Origin: Viola odorata
Taxonomy: Eukaryota > Streptophyta > Magnoliopsida > Malpighiales > Violaceae
Reading direction: 5' to 3'
DNA length: 64,000 bases
NCBI GenBank assembly: GCA_963691705.1
Contig: OY829539.1
Coordinates: forward strand, 10,666,501-10,730,500
Both the position numbers and the translations under genes were made by a program. The notes below the pieces were generated by a model. It saw nothing but the letters and a program-made list of their open reading frames with translations. It did not search any database and was not told the origin of the DNA. Below are positions 42,842 to 54,586 of the stretch, one piece after another (position 1 is the first letter of the stretch; every line of letters begins with the position of its first letter).

Positions 42842-44521
42842 GAAGAAGCCAAGAGTAACCCAACAAGCAGAGTAGCCGAGGGCAGAGTGACACCTTCCCG
42901 CCCCCCAGGCCACGACACTAGTCCTGCGGGAGGAGGCCGGGAAATGCTCGCGATTGATGACGAGGACGTCCCCATCATTAACATCATCGCTGGAGGCACA
43001 CCTTACCTGGATGAGTCCGCACAGCTGACACCCGCGCCAGGGGATAAGCGGAAGCGGGCAGGCATGTCAATAAAGAATGAAGCGATAAGTACCTTGGATC
43101 GTATGATATTATCCTTTTCTGAAGAAGACGAGAAGGGCGTGGTATATCCACACAATGATGCGTTAGTCGTCAGACCCATTATCGCTAGCCATGGAATTAG
43201 AAGAACTCTGGTTGACAACGGAAGCGTCGTAAACTTGTTCTCACTAGAAGCTTACAATCTTCTGAAGCGTCCAGATAACGAGCTTACGCCCTGTAAAAAA
43301 CCCATTATTGGGGTAGACGGAGTCCCTATCCCAGTGACTGGAGTAACTACCTTGCCGGTATATTTCAAGGAAGATACCTCTAAAAGGCCAGATGAGCTTT
43401 TATTCTTGGTGGTGGATCTAAATCTGCCTTATAACGCCATATTGGGGCGGTTATTCCTCAACCGTTTCGGAGCAGTGATATCGCAAAAGCACCTGAAGCT
43501 GAAATATCCATCCTGGGATGGTGTGGTCTCAATCCGAGGTAATCAGAAGTTAGCGGCTGAATGCTACCTGCTCATGACTCAGAAGAGTTGCGATAGGTAC
43601 GTGTGCGTGACGGTGGATCCATATGAACAAAATGATGAGAAACGCACTCAGCCTGTAGATAAAATGAATCACGTCCCGGTTAATAGAATAGATGGGGCCG
43701 TATTTTTGGTCAGCGATAACCTCAGCCCGGAGGAAAACTTTCAGTTAGCCCAACTGTTAAATAAATACAAAGGAGAGTTCGCATGGAAACCCTCCGACAT
43801 GCTTGGTATCTCGCGGGAGGTGGCGGAACATCGACTCAATGTCAACCCTGATGCAAAACCGGTCCAGCAGAAACGACGTGTTTTCTCGACCGAAAAAGCA
43901 ATGGCTGTCGAAAAGGAAGTCGCCAAACTTCTTGATGCTGGCTTTATTCGAGAAGTGCAATATCCCACCTGGTTGGCTAACCCTGTTCTGGTCCCTAAGC
44001 CCAATGGGGAGTGGCGCATGTGCATTGACTTCACAGATTTGAATGACGCTTGCCCTAAAGATTGTTACCCACTTCCCCGAATTGATCAACTGGTTGATCA
44101 AGCTGCCGGGTACGCATACTTGAGCTCGTTAGATGCCAACTCGAGGTACCACCAAATCCCCATGGCCGAGGAGGATGAAGAGAAAACTGCTTTCATCACT
44201 CCTAAGGCCACTTATTGCTACACAGCGATGCCTTTTGGGTTGAAAAATACTGGAGCCACCTTCCAGCGAATGGCGAATCAAGTCTTTGAGAGGCAGATCG
44301 GGCGAAACGTAGAGGCATATATCGATGACATACTGATAAAAAGACGAAGCTTCAAAGATCACTTGTCTGACCTGGCGGAAGTCTTTGAAGTGATGAAGGA
44401 ATATCAGATGAAGCTGAACCCTCGAAAGTGCATGTTCGCCTTTCAAATGGGCAATTTTTTGGGTTACGTGGTCAGCCAAAAAGGCATTCAACCCAACCCG
44501 TCAAAGGTCAAAGCTATCTAA
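42842..44521 (+). pseudogene. Tat protease and reverse transcriptase
   Basis: Same frame as gag. Protease-like segment ALVVRPIIASHGIRRTLVDN followed by GSVVNLFSLEAYNLL, with DNGS as the active-site variant. RT: KRRVFSTEKAMAVEKEVAKL, ANPVLVPKPNGEWRMCIDF, LSSLDANSRYHQIPM, AMPFGLKNTGATFQRM and catalytic YIDDILI. It ends at TAA 44519-44521 within the connection (KAI then DMISP in frame). Confidence 0.92.
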
Positions 44522-44524
44522 GAC

Positions 44525-44939
44525 ATGATATCTCCTCGAACCGTAAAGGAAATACAGAAGCTGACAGGGCGCGTTATCGCGTTGGGACAGTTTATCTCTA
44601 AACAAGGAGAAAATGTGCCTCCCTTTCTTCAAGGTTATACGCAAGAAAACTGTTTTCGGATGGACAGCAGAATGCGAAGAAGCATTCACGAGCCTGAAGG
44701 CCTACCTATCGTCTGACTTGGTATTGACAAGACCAGAGCCTGGCGATATCCTGTACTTATACCTTGGGGTTGCTGACGAAGTGGTCAGTGCGGTCCTTGT
44801 GCGAGATGACAATCATACGCACCGCCCGGTATACTTTGTAAGCCACATCCTGAAAGATGTTGAGCTGAGATATGCCCGAATTGAGAAAATAGCGTTCGCA
44901 TTGGTGCAAGCCACGCGGAAAATGGATCGGTATTTTTAA
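44525..44939 (+). pseudogene. Tat classical RNase H domain
   Basis: After RT the frame carries VKEIQKLTGRVIALGQFISK. A single-base shift near 44605 moves the protein to the frame with TAECEEAFTSLKAYLSSDLV, LYLYLGVADEVVSAVLVRDD and RPVYFVSHILKDVELRY. TAA at 44937-44939 follows KMDRYF. Usual catalytic acidic positions are partly replaced (LGVADEV where many have VSxxAVSA), as is normal for the degenerate first RNase H of Tat elements. Confidence 0.82.
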
Positions 44940-44954
44940 GCTCACACCGTCATT

Positions 44955-45780
44955 GTGCTTACGGATCAACCTTTAAAAAGGATATTCCGGAAGCCTGAAT
45001 CCTCCGGGAGAATGCTTATTTGGGCTATCGAGCTTGAGCAATATGGTTTGCACTACAGATCCCGACCGTCTGTGAAGGCTCAAATTTTAGCGGACTTTAT
45101 CACGGAATGCACCTTCACGCCGGATCCACTGACAGAGTTGACTGAAAAAGAAAAAGAAGAATTGGATCTCCCTTTCCCTGAAACTTACACTGACCTGTGG
45201 GTCATACACGTGGATGGTGCAAAAAATCAAGAGCTTGCCGGGGCAAGAATCTTCATGAGTGGGCCTCACGACATCCATGTGCGATATGCCATCCGAATCC
45301 TACAACCGTTGTCCAATAATCCCGCGGAATACGAAGCGCTATTAGCCGGGCTCAGGATAGGAAAGAGCATTTCCATCAAAGGAATACATGACTCTGGGAG
45401 GTTGGGAGATTTGCGACTGAAGGTCTGTGGAGACTCCAAGTTAATAATAGACCAATTTCTGGGACACTCTTAGGCTAGGGAGCCCATCATGGTGCAATAC
45501 CTTGCTAAGGTGAAACGCAAGTTGATAGAAATAAAGAAATGTGGCATACAGGTTAGTTTCGAGCATATTCCTCAAGAGGATAACGCTGAGGCGGATAACC
45601 TCGCCAAACTCGCAGCAAACCCACAAGCGTCCATACCGAAAGAGGTGTACTACCGGGAGCTACCCGTACCTTCCTTTATGGAAGAACAGGCGACGCTCTG
45701 TGTGGAAGAAAGTGAAAATGACTGGAGAATTCCCATCATAAAATACTTGAAACACGATGAGCTGCCAGCAGATAATGCTG
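44955..45780 (+). pseudogene. Tat archaeal-type second RNase H
   Basis: After the end of the first domain (LTDQPLKRIFRKPESSGRML, ELEQYGLHYRSRPSVKAQIL) comes a second RNase H: WVIHVDGAKN, NPAEYEALLAGLRI, KVCGDSKLIIDQF and ERI-type PQEDNAEADNLAKLAA. All four acidic catalytic positions (D, E, D, D) are visible. An in-frame TAG at 45471-45473 is the only break inside it. Two RNase H domains in one pol are characteristic of Tat/Ogre/Retand elements. Confidence 0.9.
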
Positions 45781-46958
45781 AGAAGAAGAAAGTACTAAAG
45801 CAAGCGGCACAGTGTACATACTTTAACGGGGAACTGATGCGGAGATGTTTCTCTCATCTGGCTGCCAGATGCATAACACAGCAAGAGGGCCTTCATACCC
45901 TCCACGAAATCCATGAAGGAATTTGCCGCATGCATGCATCCGGCGAAACCCTAGCTGTGTAGGTCTTTCGATCGGGGTTCTACTGGCCTACTATCCGGAA
46001 AGACTGCCATGATTATATGCGAACTTGCCAAAAGTGTCAGGAATTCTCTAAGATACCTCGACAACCCACCACTCAAATTTATGACATCATCGCTCCTTGC
46101 CCTTTCGCGAAATGGGGAATTGACATCCTTGGACCATTTCCAAAGGCAAGGTCACAGTTAAAGTTTGTGGTTGTGGCGGTAGACTACTTTACTAAATGGG
46201 CGAAAGCTGAGGCAGTTGCCAACATCACGACAGAAAAGATCTGGCGATTCTTCAAACACCAAGTTATCATGCGTTTCGGAGTTCCCCGCGTGCTAGTCAG
46301 CGATAACAGAATACAATTCACCAGCCAATTCTTTAGAGACCAATGCGAGGAGTTTGGAATCGAGCAAAGATTCTCTTCCGTGGCTCATCCGCAAACAAAT
46401 GGTCAGGCTGAAGTGACAAACCGAGCCATCCTTAGAGGTGTTAAGAAGAACCTAGAAGGATCCAAAAAGAAGTGGGCAGATGAGCTGCCGTATGTGATGT
46501 GGGCATACCGCATGACCACGAAAACCAGTACAGGAGAGACACCATTCGCACTGGCTTTCGGCATTGAGGCCATTACGCCCGTGGAGATTGGTACCATGAG
46601 CCTACGAGTGGCCTACTTCATAAAAGAGCTGAATGAGGAAAGGTTGCGTGCGAATCTTGACGCGCTACCTGAATTGCAAGAGGAAGCTCTTCTGAAAATG
46701 ATGCACTATAAGCAAAAGATGGCGCATTATCATAATAGGCGTGTCAAAGAACGACTTCTAATAGAAGGTGACCTGGTACTCAGGGATCAACGAGAGACTG
46801 GTTAACGCCGGGGAAAGCTCAGTCCGAACAGGGAAGGGCCGTACCGCGTTACCCGTGTTGTCGGGAGAGGAGCGTACCATCTGGAGACACTCGACGGTAC
46901 CCCCTTACCTAACTCCTGGAATATCGCTCGTTTGAAATTATATCATGCTAGATTTTGA
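45781..46958 (+). pseudogene. Tat integrase
   Basis: Zinc-binding region HEIHEGICRMHASGETLA, then (after TAG 45960-45962) FYWPTIRKDC and CQKCQEF. Catalytic core: WGIDILGPFPKARSQLKFVV with the first Asp, VLVSDNRIQFTSQFF with the second (R in place of the usual G), and NGQAEVTNRAILRGVKKNL with the Glu. C-terminal module: TAA at 46803-46805, then RRGKLSPNREGPYRV, LETLDGTPLPNSWN, ending ARF and TGA at 46956-46958. Confidence 0.92.
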
Positions 46959-47069
46959 TTTATCTCTGCACTTTTACTAACGCCAGCCCTAACCTATGCT
47001 AACGCTCGAGTAATGAGTTTTCTTGTGTTTCGTGGCTGTGTGTATATGTGCAGGCGATAAGAAAAACGG

Positions 47070-47685
47070 AAAAAAGGTTGCCAGGAGTGAAAAGTCTTAT
47101 CCTTGTGATGGTCGGTCCTGATCCACCGACTCACTAAGTGAGGGCACGCCTTAGCGCACCGAATATTTAGCGTCAGGAGTGAAAAGTCCTATCCTTGTGA
47201 TGGTCTGTCCTGATCCGACGGCTCACTAAGTGAGGGCACACCCTGGCGCACTTAATATTTAGCGTTGGGAGTGAAAAGTCCTATCCTTGTGGTGGCCACG
47301 TGTGGGCCATAAGAGGAGGCACGCCCCGACAACCCCGGGAGTGAAAAGTCCTTTCCTTGTGACGGTCATTCCTGATCAGACGACTCACTGAGATGAGGCA
47401 CGCCCCGGTATCCCTGGAGGTAAATACCTGATCCTTATCCCAACCGTTCTCGTGGAGACGGCTCGTTAAGGAAAGGCATACCTCAAGGAGATGATAACTC
47501 CATCTTGGAAGTGAAAATCATATCCTTGCGGCCGGGCTAATGTAGACGGCTCGCCAAGGGAAGGCACGATTCCAAGATGAGAGGGTAACGCCGAAAGTGA
47601 AAAATCCTAACCTTGTGATGGCCTGTCCTGATCAGACGGCTCACTAGGAAGAGGCACTTTCCAGTCGAGCGTGGAAATATGAAAA
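47070..47685 (+). repeat. Tandem repeat array in Tat 3' region, about seven units of 70-100 bp
   Basis: Units share GGAGTGAAAAGTCCTATCCT, then TTGTGATGGTC, a GACGGCTCACTAAGTGAGGG block and GGCACGCC. Starts are at about 47074, 47173, 47266, 47335, 47414, 47504 and 47591. The first two are the most alike; later ones are diverged or shortened. The position between integrase and the antisense genes fits the tandem-repeat-prone 3' untranslated regions known for Tat elements. Confidence 0.88.
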
Positions 47686-48389
47686 ATCGCAAAATCCCAG
47701 CGAGTAACCAGATGCGGAATCCCTGGCGAAGTGAGCTGGTTGAGAAAGCGATAACAAGCGACACATGTACCCTAGAATGGCGGCGGATCGGCTCCAATGG
47801 GAAACTAGTGTCTGTTATCGCTTATTTCTCACTAATGGATATTAATTGAGAGTGTGTAGGATATCTCTGACTCAGAGAGATCGCGACACTCGAGGTGATA
47901 AAAGAGTTGTATGACTCGTCGGTAAAGTAGACGTGAAGCTAACCATGCTGATGATGATGCGGTTTAAGGAATAGGGCTAAAGACCCTATTTGTTATCTCT
48001 TTCGATCAAGGAAAGAAGAATGCTTCTTTCAGAAATGTCCTTCCTGACAAGGCCAGACAGTGGTTAAGTCGAACATGACAAAGCCCGTTAACATGATCAG
48101 GGCAATAAGGGCGCGAAGGCCACGCTACAAAAATTTGAAGAAAAAGAAATCCAGGAAAGGAAAATGGCACCAACAAAAGCTGATATCATAGAAGTGTCAT
48201 TGTTCAAATACCCATGAAGGGACATAAAAATATACAAAGACGAAGAAAAAAGGGTAACGCTCAGTCCTCACAAAAAAAGAAGGGGGCAATAATACCCTGC
48301 CTACTGCTGGTCTTCGAAAATCCCTTGCTCTGGGTAGCCCTTCAATCTGGCCAGGCGGAAGCCCTTGTTATTTAGATTGGAAGAATTCT
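47686..48389. other. Tat 3' region without recognised genes
   Basis: Non-coding as far as can be read. It lies between the tandem array and the end of antisense ORF B. No repeat or domain recognised. Confidence 0.4.
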
Positions 48390-50430
48390 TCAAAAAGGCG
48401 TTAGAAACAGCTTCACCGTCGTAGAATTCTTCCCCGTGAATCTCCACAAAGCAGTCATTTCAACGTACCAGCGACACTTGATCGTTGTTTCCGCCTCAAG
48501 CGTTGTTTTCTCTTCTACCAAGGCTGCTTTCTCTCCCGCCCAAGCTATTTTCTCCCCCTTAAGAGCGATAATCTTTGCCTGTTCAACCGCCAAAGCAGCG
48601 TTAGAATCAGCCAGCTGCTCCTTCGCCGACTTTGCCTCCTCTTTGGCCGCCTCCAGGGCCGTCATATATCTGTCTCGCTCTTCCAGCAGCCATTTTTTTT
48701 CCTCTTGCTCCTGCGAGAGCTGGGCTACGGAAGCGGCAAGGTCAGCCGCCTTTTGCGACATGCGCTCAGTGAAGTGATGAAATTGGAGGAACCCAGTGAA
48801 AAGTTTGGAGCGCAGCAAGTCGGCTTGCTCTTCGTCTCTCACAGCAGCAAAAGTGCTTCGTTCCTCAGGAGACGTTAGCATGTGTGCAGCCAAGAACGAA
48901 GCAGTAACGGCCGAGTTATCACCCCCATGGCCGCAATCCCCGAACTACGAAGCGTAGTCATATCCACCTGATGAGTGATGGGCCCAGTGGCGTTATATGA
49001 GCTTACGTCGGCCATAAGATTGGACACTACCGTCCCCTCCCTGAAGCGCTTAAGCATGGAAGCATCGGAAGGAACAAAGACCACGGCAGTGGGAGAAGGA
49101 GGCTGGTTGGAAGCGGAACCTCCCTGTGGCCCGACTGTCTCATGAGGCTAGTTGGAAGCGGAACCTCCCTAGGGCACGAATGATCCTTGGGGCTGATAGA
49201 TGGAGAAACCCGACAGCTCATCAGTATGGACCACGTTGGAGGAATAGTGAGGTACTTCCGAGCTGAATGAAGGTGGAGAAGTCTCAAAAGCCCCAGGCAT
49301 GACCACTCCCTCAAAAATGCTACCGGTCTGGCCCGGGGGAGGTGCTAAAGAGTCAAGGGCGATTTGAGGCCCCTCCCTGACATTAGCTTGACTTGAAGAC
49401 CGGCTCATACCTGTTCCGGTGGACCTTTGTCTCTTCCTTGGTTGAGTCAGAATACGCCTCAAGTCCATATTGCCTCGCGGCAGTGAAGGAGTAGAGGCAG
49501 AGGAAGTAACCTATGAAGAAAAATAATGAAAAACAAAAGAAAAGAAAAGCATTGAAAAAGCAATGCAAGAAGTATAAGGGAGCGGTAGCCGTTACCGTCT
49601 CAGCGGCAGGTGCTTCCGAAGAGCCAGCCACGTCTGAAGAAGGCAGAATTAGTGGCAGGAGGGTGGCAATGCTCCTTGTCTTCCTTTTCTTCTTTCCTCT
49701 TGCGGAAGCCCTACGAGCAACTAACTGAGGAGGAAAAGCAGCGATTGATACGACAGGAATACTAACTAGAATGGTATCGGTTTCCTCGTCAACTGAGGTG
49801 GAAGATGTTTGGGGAGGAACCGAAGCGGTGACAGAAGGAGCAGCTGAAGTGGTGGCGATATTAACAGTCGCGGCCACTTCTCTATCTCGAAGCCTCTTTC
49901 GGCGCCTCCTAACGCTCTCGGGAACATAATTCGGATCAGTTGCTGCAAAAGCACAAGACAACGTCAACGTTAGTACTAATACTGAAAATCAAAGATTGAC
50001 GCGATACTCACATCTAACGCAGGCTCTGATATCGGTCCCGCAAGCCAGAAGGCGGGTGTGAACGCTGATTTCCAAACTGAGCAACTTGTCAAACCAGCCC
50101 TGTTCCGTCTCGTCAAGAGCCACGTGGCGCCAAGCCCTGTCCTTGACACCCTGGTTGAAACCAGACCGCCACCATGGCTCCGGAAGCTCAGGAGTCTCAA
50201 CCACAAAAAACTGTTCTTTCCATTTATCAATGGAAGACTCCAAGTGAAGGAGTTTCCAGGCGTAAAGACTCAGGGGCGACAAAAGCCTTGAAACCCTCAG
50301 GGAGGGTGGCTCCATGATCGGACGAATGTTTATCAAGAATGGCAGAAGAAGTAATAGTACTGACTATGGTCTCTATTTTTTCTTCATCAATTGATTTAGA
50401 CCCAGAAACACGAGTTTTTCTTTTGCCCAT
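48390..50430 (-). pseudogene. Antisense gene B of the Tat element (paralogue of gene A, partly deleted)
   Basis: Starts at ATG 50430 (MGKRKTRVSGSKSIDEEKIE). After about residue 50 a frame jump near 50270 leads to WKEQFFVVETPELPEPWWRS and GFNQGVKDRAW, parallel to gene A's WKSGFFIVNLPFRPWPRGFN. The N-terminal DADYRLHN block of gene A is missing. Introns: 49943-50011, at the same position and phase as gene A's, and 49511-49595. Then come a Ser/Pro-rich middle, a stop near 49169, a frameshift near 48890 and a long C-terminal coiled coil (DLAASVAQLSQEQEEKKW, EEAKSAKEQLADSNAAL) ending at 48390. A TATA-like TTATAAAACCC (minus strand) lies near 50600. Function unknown. Confidence 0.65.
49108..49182. 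repeat. Short direct duplication in antisense gene B
   Basis: AGGGAGGTTCCGCTTCCAAC (minus strand), followed by YAGCCTC, occurs twice about 42 bp apart. It adds a partial copy of the coding repeat GGSASNQP and coincides with the place where the frame is lost. Confidence 0.75.
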
Positions 50431-50639
50431 GGCGGAAAAGGAAAATAAAGGACGAAGAAGACAATAAAGGGAAGTGAAGAAGTACCTTTTTTGGAAGAAA
50501 ATCGAAGTACCCAGGAGATGAAAACTAGAAATGAAAGACGATTTGAGAAGATACAGAGAAATAGAATATCGAAAGTGGAAAAAGAAATAAAGTAAAGGGT
50601 TTTATAACCCTAAGAGGCTAAAAGAAATGACTGCTGGAA

Positions 50640-51050
50640 CAGTCGCGACGTGCGTGACAGGCATAAGCAATGAGTATAACCCTAGAAAGGAGAGAAGACG
50701 CTTTGATCCTATCAAATCAAGCTAGCCCTAGCGTCCTGATGAGCAGACACGTGTCTTTGAACCATCATGATCCTTCGCTCATATTAATGAGGGGATTCTG
50801 AGCATTAAATGCTCCAAAAAAGTAGAATTACTTTATCAGAAAAAGGTCAAGCATGATGACATAATCAACAAAGATAACGCCAAGAAGCAAATTAATAGTT
50901 ATCCAGAGTGGAATGACAGTCGTTATTATGCAAGCGTTATCATTTATTACAAGCCAAATGAAACCAATGTTGGAAGAAAAAATAAAAATAAAACACTCTC
51001 AAGCGCTGCCTTGTTCCCATCACGGAAGGACTCCTTTATCGCCCCTGGCA
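50640..51050. other. Spacer between antisense genes A and B
   Basis: About 400 bp with no recognised gene. Read on the minus strand it would hold the 3' flank of gene A and the promoter of gene B. Confidence 0.45.
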
Positions 51051-51051
51051 T

Positions 51052-53139
51052 TTATATATCCTTCAACCTCTCGAAGGCGTAGTCAGCTACCTTTGCAGGA
51101 TCGAAAGCCTCGTTGCGGTAATAATCTAGGAATCCAGCGGCAAAGGCCTGTATCGCCTTATCTTTCCAGCGCGACATCTCATTGGGCACCTTCGCTAGCT
51201 TCGCGTCGCGGGCCGATATCTCCTCACTAAGGAGAGTGTTTCTTCTTTTGGCGGCCACCAGTTCTGCCTCCAGAAGTTCTATCTTGGCTTTCCCTATCGA
51301 CTTCTCTCTGGCCAATTCAGCACGACAGTCGTTAAGCTCTGCTTGGGTATCGCTTTGAAGTTGCGTCAGCTCCGCCACTTTAGAGGGGGAACCTCGAGCC
51401 TTGTCACCATGGATATCGAGAAAGTAATTCAGCATGCGAAATCTAGCCAGCACGTCATTTAAAGCGCGTTCGCGATGAACCTCCAGAGGAAGCTCTGACA
51501 TCTCCTCCCTATCTTCAGGAGAGCCAAATATCGCACCTACTATCGAACCCACCGGCTCGCTTCGCGATAACGGGTCTGATATTCCCAGTGCGCGAAGTCC
51601 GCTGGTGCCAAAGGTAGACAGATCCAAGCGATAGGAAGTGGCTCCTTGAGGACTTTGAGAAGACAGATTGGCGGTAAAGGAAGGAGAACGATTTTCAGCG
51701 GGACCACCGACTCCTGAAATAGAGGTGCAGACTAATGGTGGAAGGCCATTCAGCAGAGGGTCAGGAGTAGCGGCAGGTTCACGACTCGGTGCAGCGACAT
51801 CAGGGATGCAGGAGGAGATAGGAGAGTCAGGTGCGGCTGTCGGAGGAGGAAGGTTGACCTCTGGCGGAGCCTCAAAAGTATCAGTAGGAATGTCGATTAA
51901 CGCCTTAGCTGCTGCCACCATTTTGGAGGTACTTGCACCATCGAGAGCGTTAGCTCCAGTAGTAGGGGCTTCGTTCGCCTTCTTCAAAGCAACCTCGGCA
52001 ACTGGGTTGCTATTTCCCATTCTCAGCTTATTCCGCTGAGCCGCGGGAGCATGAAGAAGCCCAGAATTGGTATCCATGTCCTCGCTGCTGCTTTCGGGTA
52101 CTTCAGTTTTAGGATGGTTCAGAGCCACTCCTTTCCGAATGGGTAACCAATTCTCGAGGAAACGGGAAGTACGGTTGGAGATACCGCGCCTGGCAACAGT
52201 CTTGAATCTCTTTCTTTTTGGTGCGGCAGGGCGACTAGAACTCTTAGGCGGAGGAGATGGTGGCAGTGATTGAAGCGGCCTTACGTTCAGAGGAACGTCC
52301 TTATCCCTTGACAGTTGATTTTCAGTGTCACCTGCCGGCAAGGCACATCAGAACAATGATTAAGCCGAAGCAATAACGAAGGAAAAGAAACTTACTTATA
52401 GTACACTTCTCTATAAGCCTGTGCAAGGCAAACTCTCGAATGCGAAAAGACGAGTTCAGCTCCAGCAACACGTGCGTTTGTCGAAGCTCTTCCTTGGATA
52501 CTGTTGACTAGTTTGTCCAAAGGGAATCGTTAAGACACTGATTGAAGCCCCTAGGCCAGGGGCGAAAAGGCAAATTCACGATGAAAAAACCGCTCTTCCA
52601 ATCGGCCACAATCTCTTCAAAGCCCTGGAATTTCTGCCAGAATGACGGCACCAATGCGTCATTCCATCTTGGGGTAATATCTACCACACAGTTGCGGTAC
52701 CTAAAACTAAAAAACTTGCGGAATAAATTGACAGACGGGACAAGGATACCCCGCAACTCACAAATGCGAATGAAGGCATGAATTCCACACCAAGAAGAAG
52801 GCGTAATCTGAGCCAGGTTAATGTCGTATCGAACTAATAAATTTTTCACTGCTTCATGGATGGGAAAACGAAAGCCATAGAGGAACATGCTAAAATATAT
52901 CATCCTATCGCCCCCCAATAGAGGGTTATGAAGTCGATAATCGGCATCAGGAATTCTAACGAAGTAACTGGGAGGGAAAAAGATACTATTTTCCTCCAGT
53001 TCTGCCTCCAAAACCGCTTGATCAACAAAAACACTGGGTGTTCTCTCAATTTCTAAATCTATGGGCCGCCGGAAATTCTGGAGACTTCTCAAAGACCTAT
53101 TTGTACAGAGGCCACTGAGAATCCTTAGGTATCCTAGAG
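51052..53139 (-). pseudogene. Antisense gene A of the Tat element ('putative gypsy type transposon'-like protein)
   Basis: Minus-strand gene in two or more exons: about 53139-52396, then 52331-51052 after a GT-AG intron (52332-52395) that keeps the frame. The first exon reads FFPPSYFVRIPDADYRLHNP, FSMFLYGFRFPIHEAVKNLL, LAQITPSSWCGIHAFIRICE and WKSGFFIVNLPF. This pattern resembles the plant 'putative gypsy type transposon' (Transposase_28) domain. One in-frame TAG at 52508-52510 is the only break seen. The second exon has a Pro/Ser-rich segment (PPSPPPKSSSRPAAPKRKRF) with a possible nuclear signal, then a C-terminal coiled coil (LTQLQSDTQAELNDCRAELA) and GFLDYYRNEAFDPAK. The true start lies at or upstream of 53139 and is not resolved. 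Biochemical role unknown. Confidence 0.75.
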
Positions 53140-53630
53140 GTACTTATAATGAATCAGCAAGAAGAAAATCTGAGGAGAAAGAAGCGAAGTACCTTGAACA
53201 GAAGGCGGTGGACAAAACCGTCGGTGCCGACGAACGGTGGTCGTGACCTCCTTCGAAGTAAAAATCTAGAGAGAGAAAGGGAGAAAATTTTGAAGTGCAG
53301 GTAAAGAGTATTAAAAGAGAGCAGTTGCTCCCTTTTAAAGGCTAAGTTCGAGAAATGAACAACCTGTAAAAGCGGGACATGTCCCAGAGTAAAAGTGACA
53401 CGTGTGAAAACCTCAGAAGGATATTTATGTCTATGCATTTATATCTTCTAGAGGGGGTAGTTACTGACAATCAGTTGCAAGCGGTTACATCGAAGCAACA
53501 GTTAGTTTCTCAGCGATAGCCATCCAAAGAGGAGCTAACGCCCGAGCATGCAAAACTAAAAAAGTAAAGCATCATTTCATTTAAACACAAAAAGCCATAC
53601 GACATCTATAAGGGATTGCCAAAGGCGGAA

Positions 53631-54056
53631 TCAATCCTCATCAGGCCAATAAGAGGACCAGTTGCAATATTCCTCATCGGAAAGCGGAAGCTCCTCATCA
53701 GCGAAAGGAGGGGATTTGTCAGCTTTTCGCTCCGGGCTCAGTGTCAATGGCTTGGATTCCCCCTTTGTAGCTGAAGATGCCGCCTTGGCGATGGTATCGC
53801 CTAAAGGAATCTCCTCTTCAAACCAGTCAGCAGGAGGGAACAATTTTCTACCCTTACAGGACGGAGGGGCTGAAAATGAAGAAAACCAACCAGTGGTTTC
53901 AGAATATGCTCTCTTCTTCGATCTCTTCCGACCTCCACGGCAGGGCAATCGCCTCTTCCAGCAGGGTGACGAAGAAGGATTGTCAGAATCTGGTGTCGTC
54001 GGAGAGGTTGGGCGAGATTCTCGCTCGTCGGAGACCTAATCATATGAATCAGCCAT
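53631..54056 (-). pseudogene. Antisense ORF C of the Tat element, 141 codons, unknown function
   Basis: ATG 54056 (MADSYD), then an in-frame TAG, then an open frame to 53631. It is rich in Ser, Pro and acidic residues, with a basic patch (WKRRLPCRGGRKRSKKRAYS) that could be a nuclear localisation signal and an acidic end (SDEEYCNWSSYWPDED). I recognise no family. It sits on the same strand as genes A and B, 0.5 kb upstream of A. Confidence 0.5.
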
Positions 54057-54586
54057 GAGAGATAAAAATCAGTAGCAGCAGAAAATATATGAAGAAGAAG
54101 ATGAATAGGAACAAAGGAGAAGAACTCCCCATAAATAGATAAAATGGTGAGACTCTTCAAATTTCTCAAGAGAGAGAAGGATGATTTAATGCGTCTCGAG
54201 AAGATCAACCATAATGGAAAATTCAAACTCCTTGGATCATGCCTGTTGAAATTTCTCAACGATCAAGAAGCACAGAAAAACCGCCCAATCAGTTATTACT
54301 GAAGAGACGACGCGTGATTAGTAGAATAGTTTGTCTAAGCAACCGTCGCCACCTGGCAGATAAAGAAGAATAAATACTGCAAAAGTCTGACCAGTGTCAG
54401 ACTCATTTTTAGTTGGGCTTAGCCATAGCTCTCAATCGAAGCTGGGGCTAACGCCCTAAAAAGGGGAGAAAGATCACAAGTCCAATAACGGAAAGGAGTT
54501 TCATTACGGCCTAACGGCCTGAATATAAGTCCGCATACATAAAATATACAAAGGGAAAACAAAAGAGAGAGCGGAGCGGCAAACAT

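Noticed and set aside
42638..42913. Minus-strand ORFs over Tat gag-pol (also 43003, 43741, 44129 and 46403) as further antisense genes
   Set aside because: They mirror the sense coding frames and have no domain, unlike the antisense ORFs downstream of integrase, where there is no sense gene.
47070..47685. CRISPR-like array
   Set aside because: Units are head-to-tail degenerate repeats without unique spacers of constant length, and the DNA is a plant retrotransposon.
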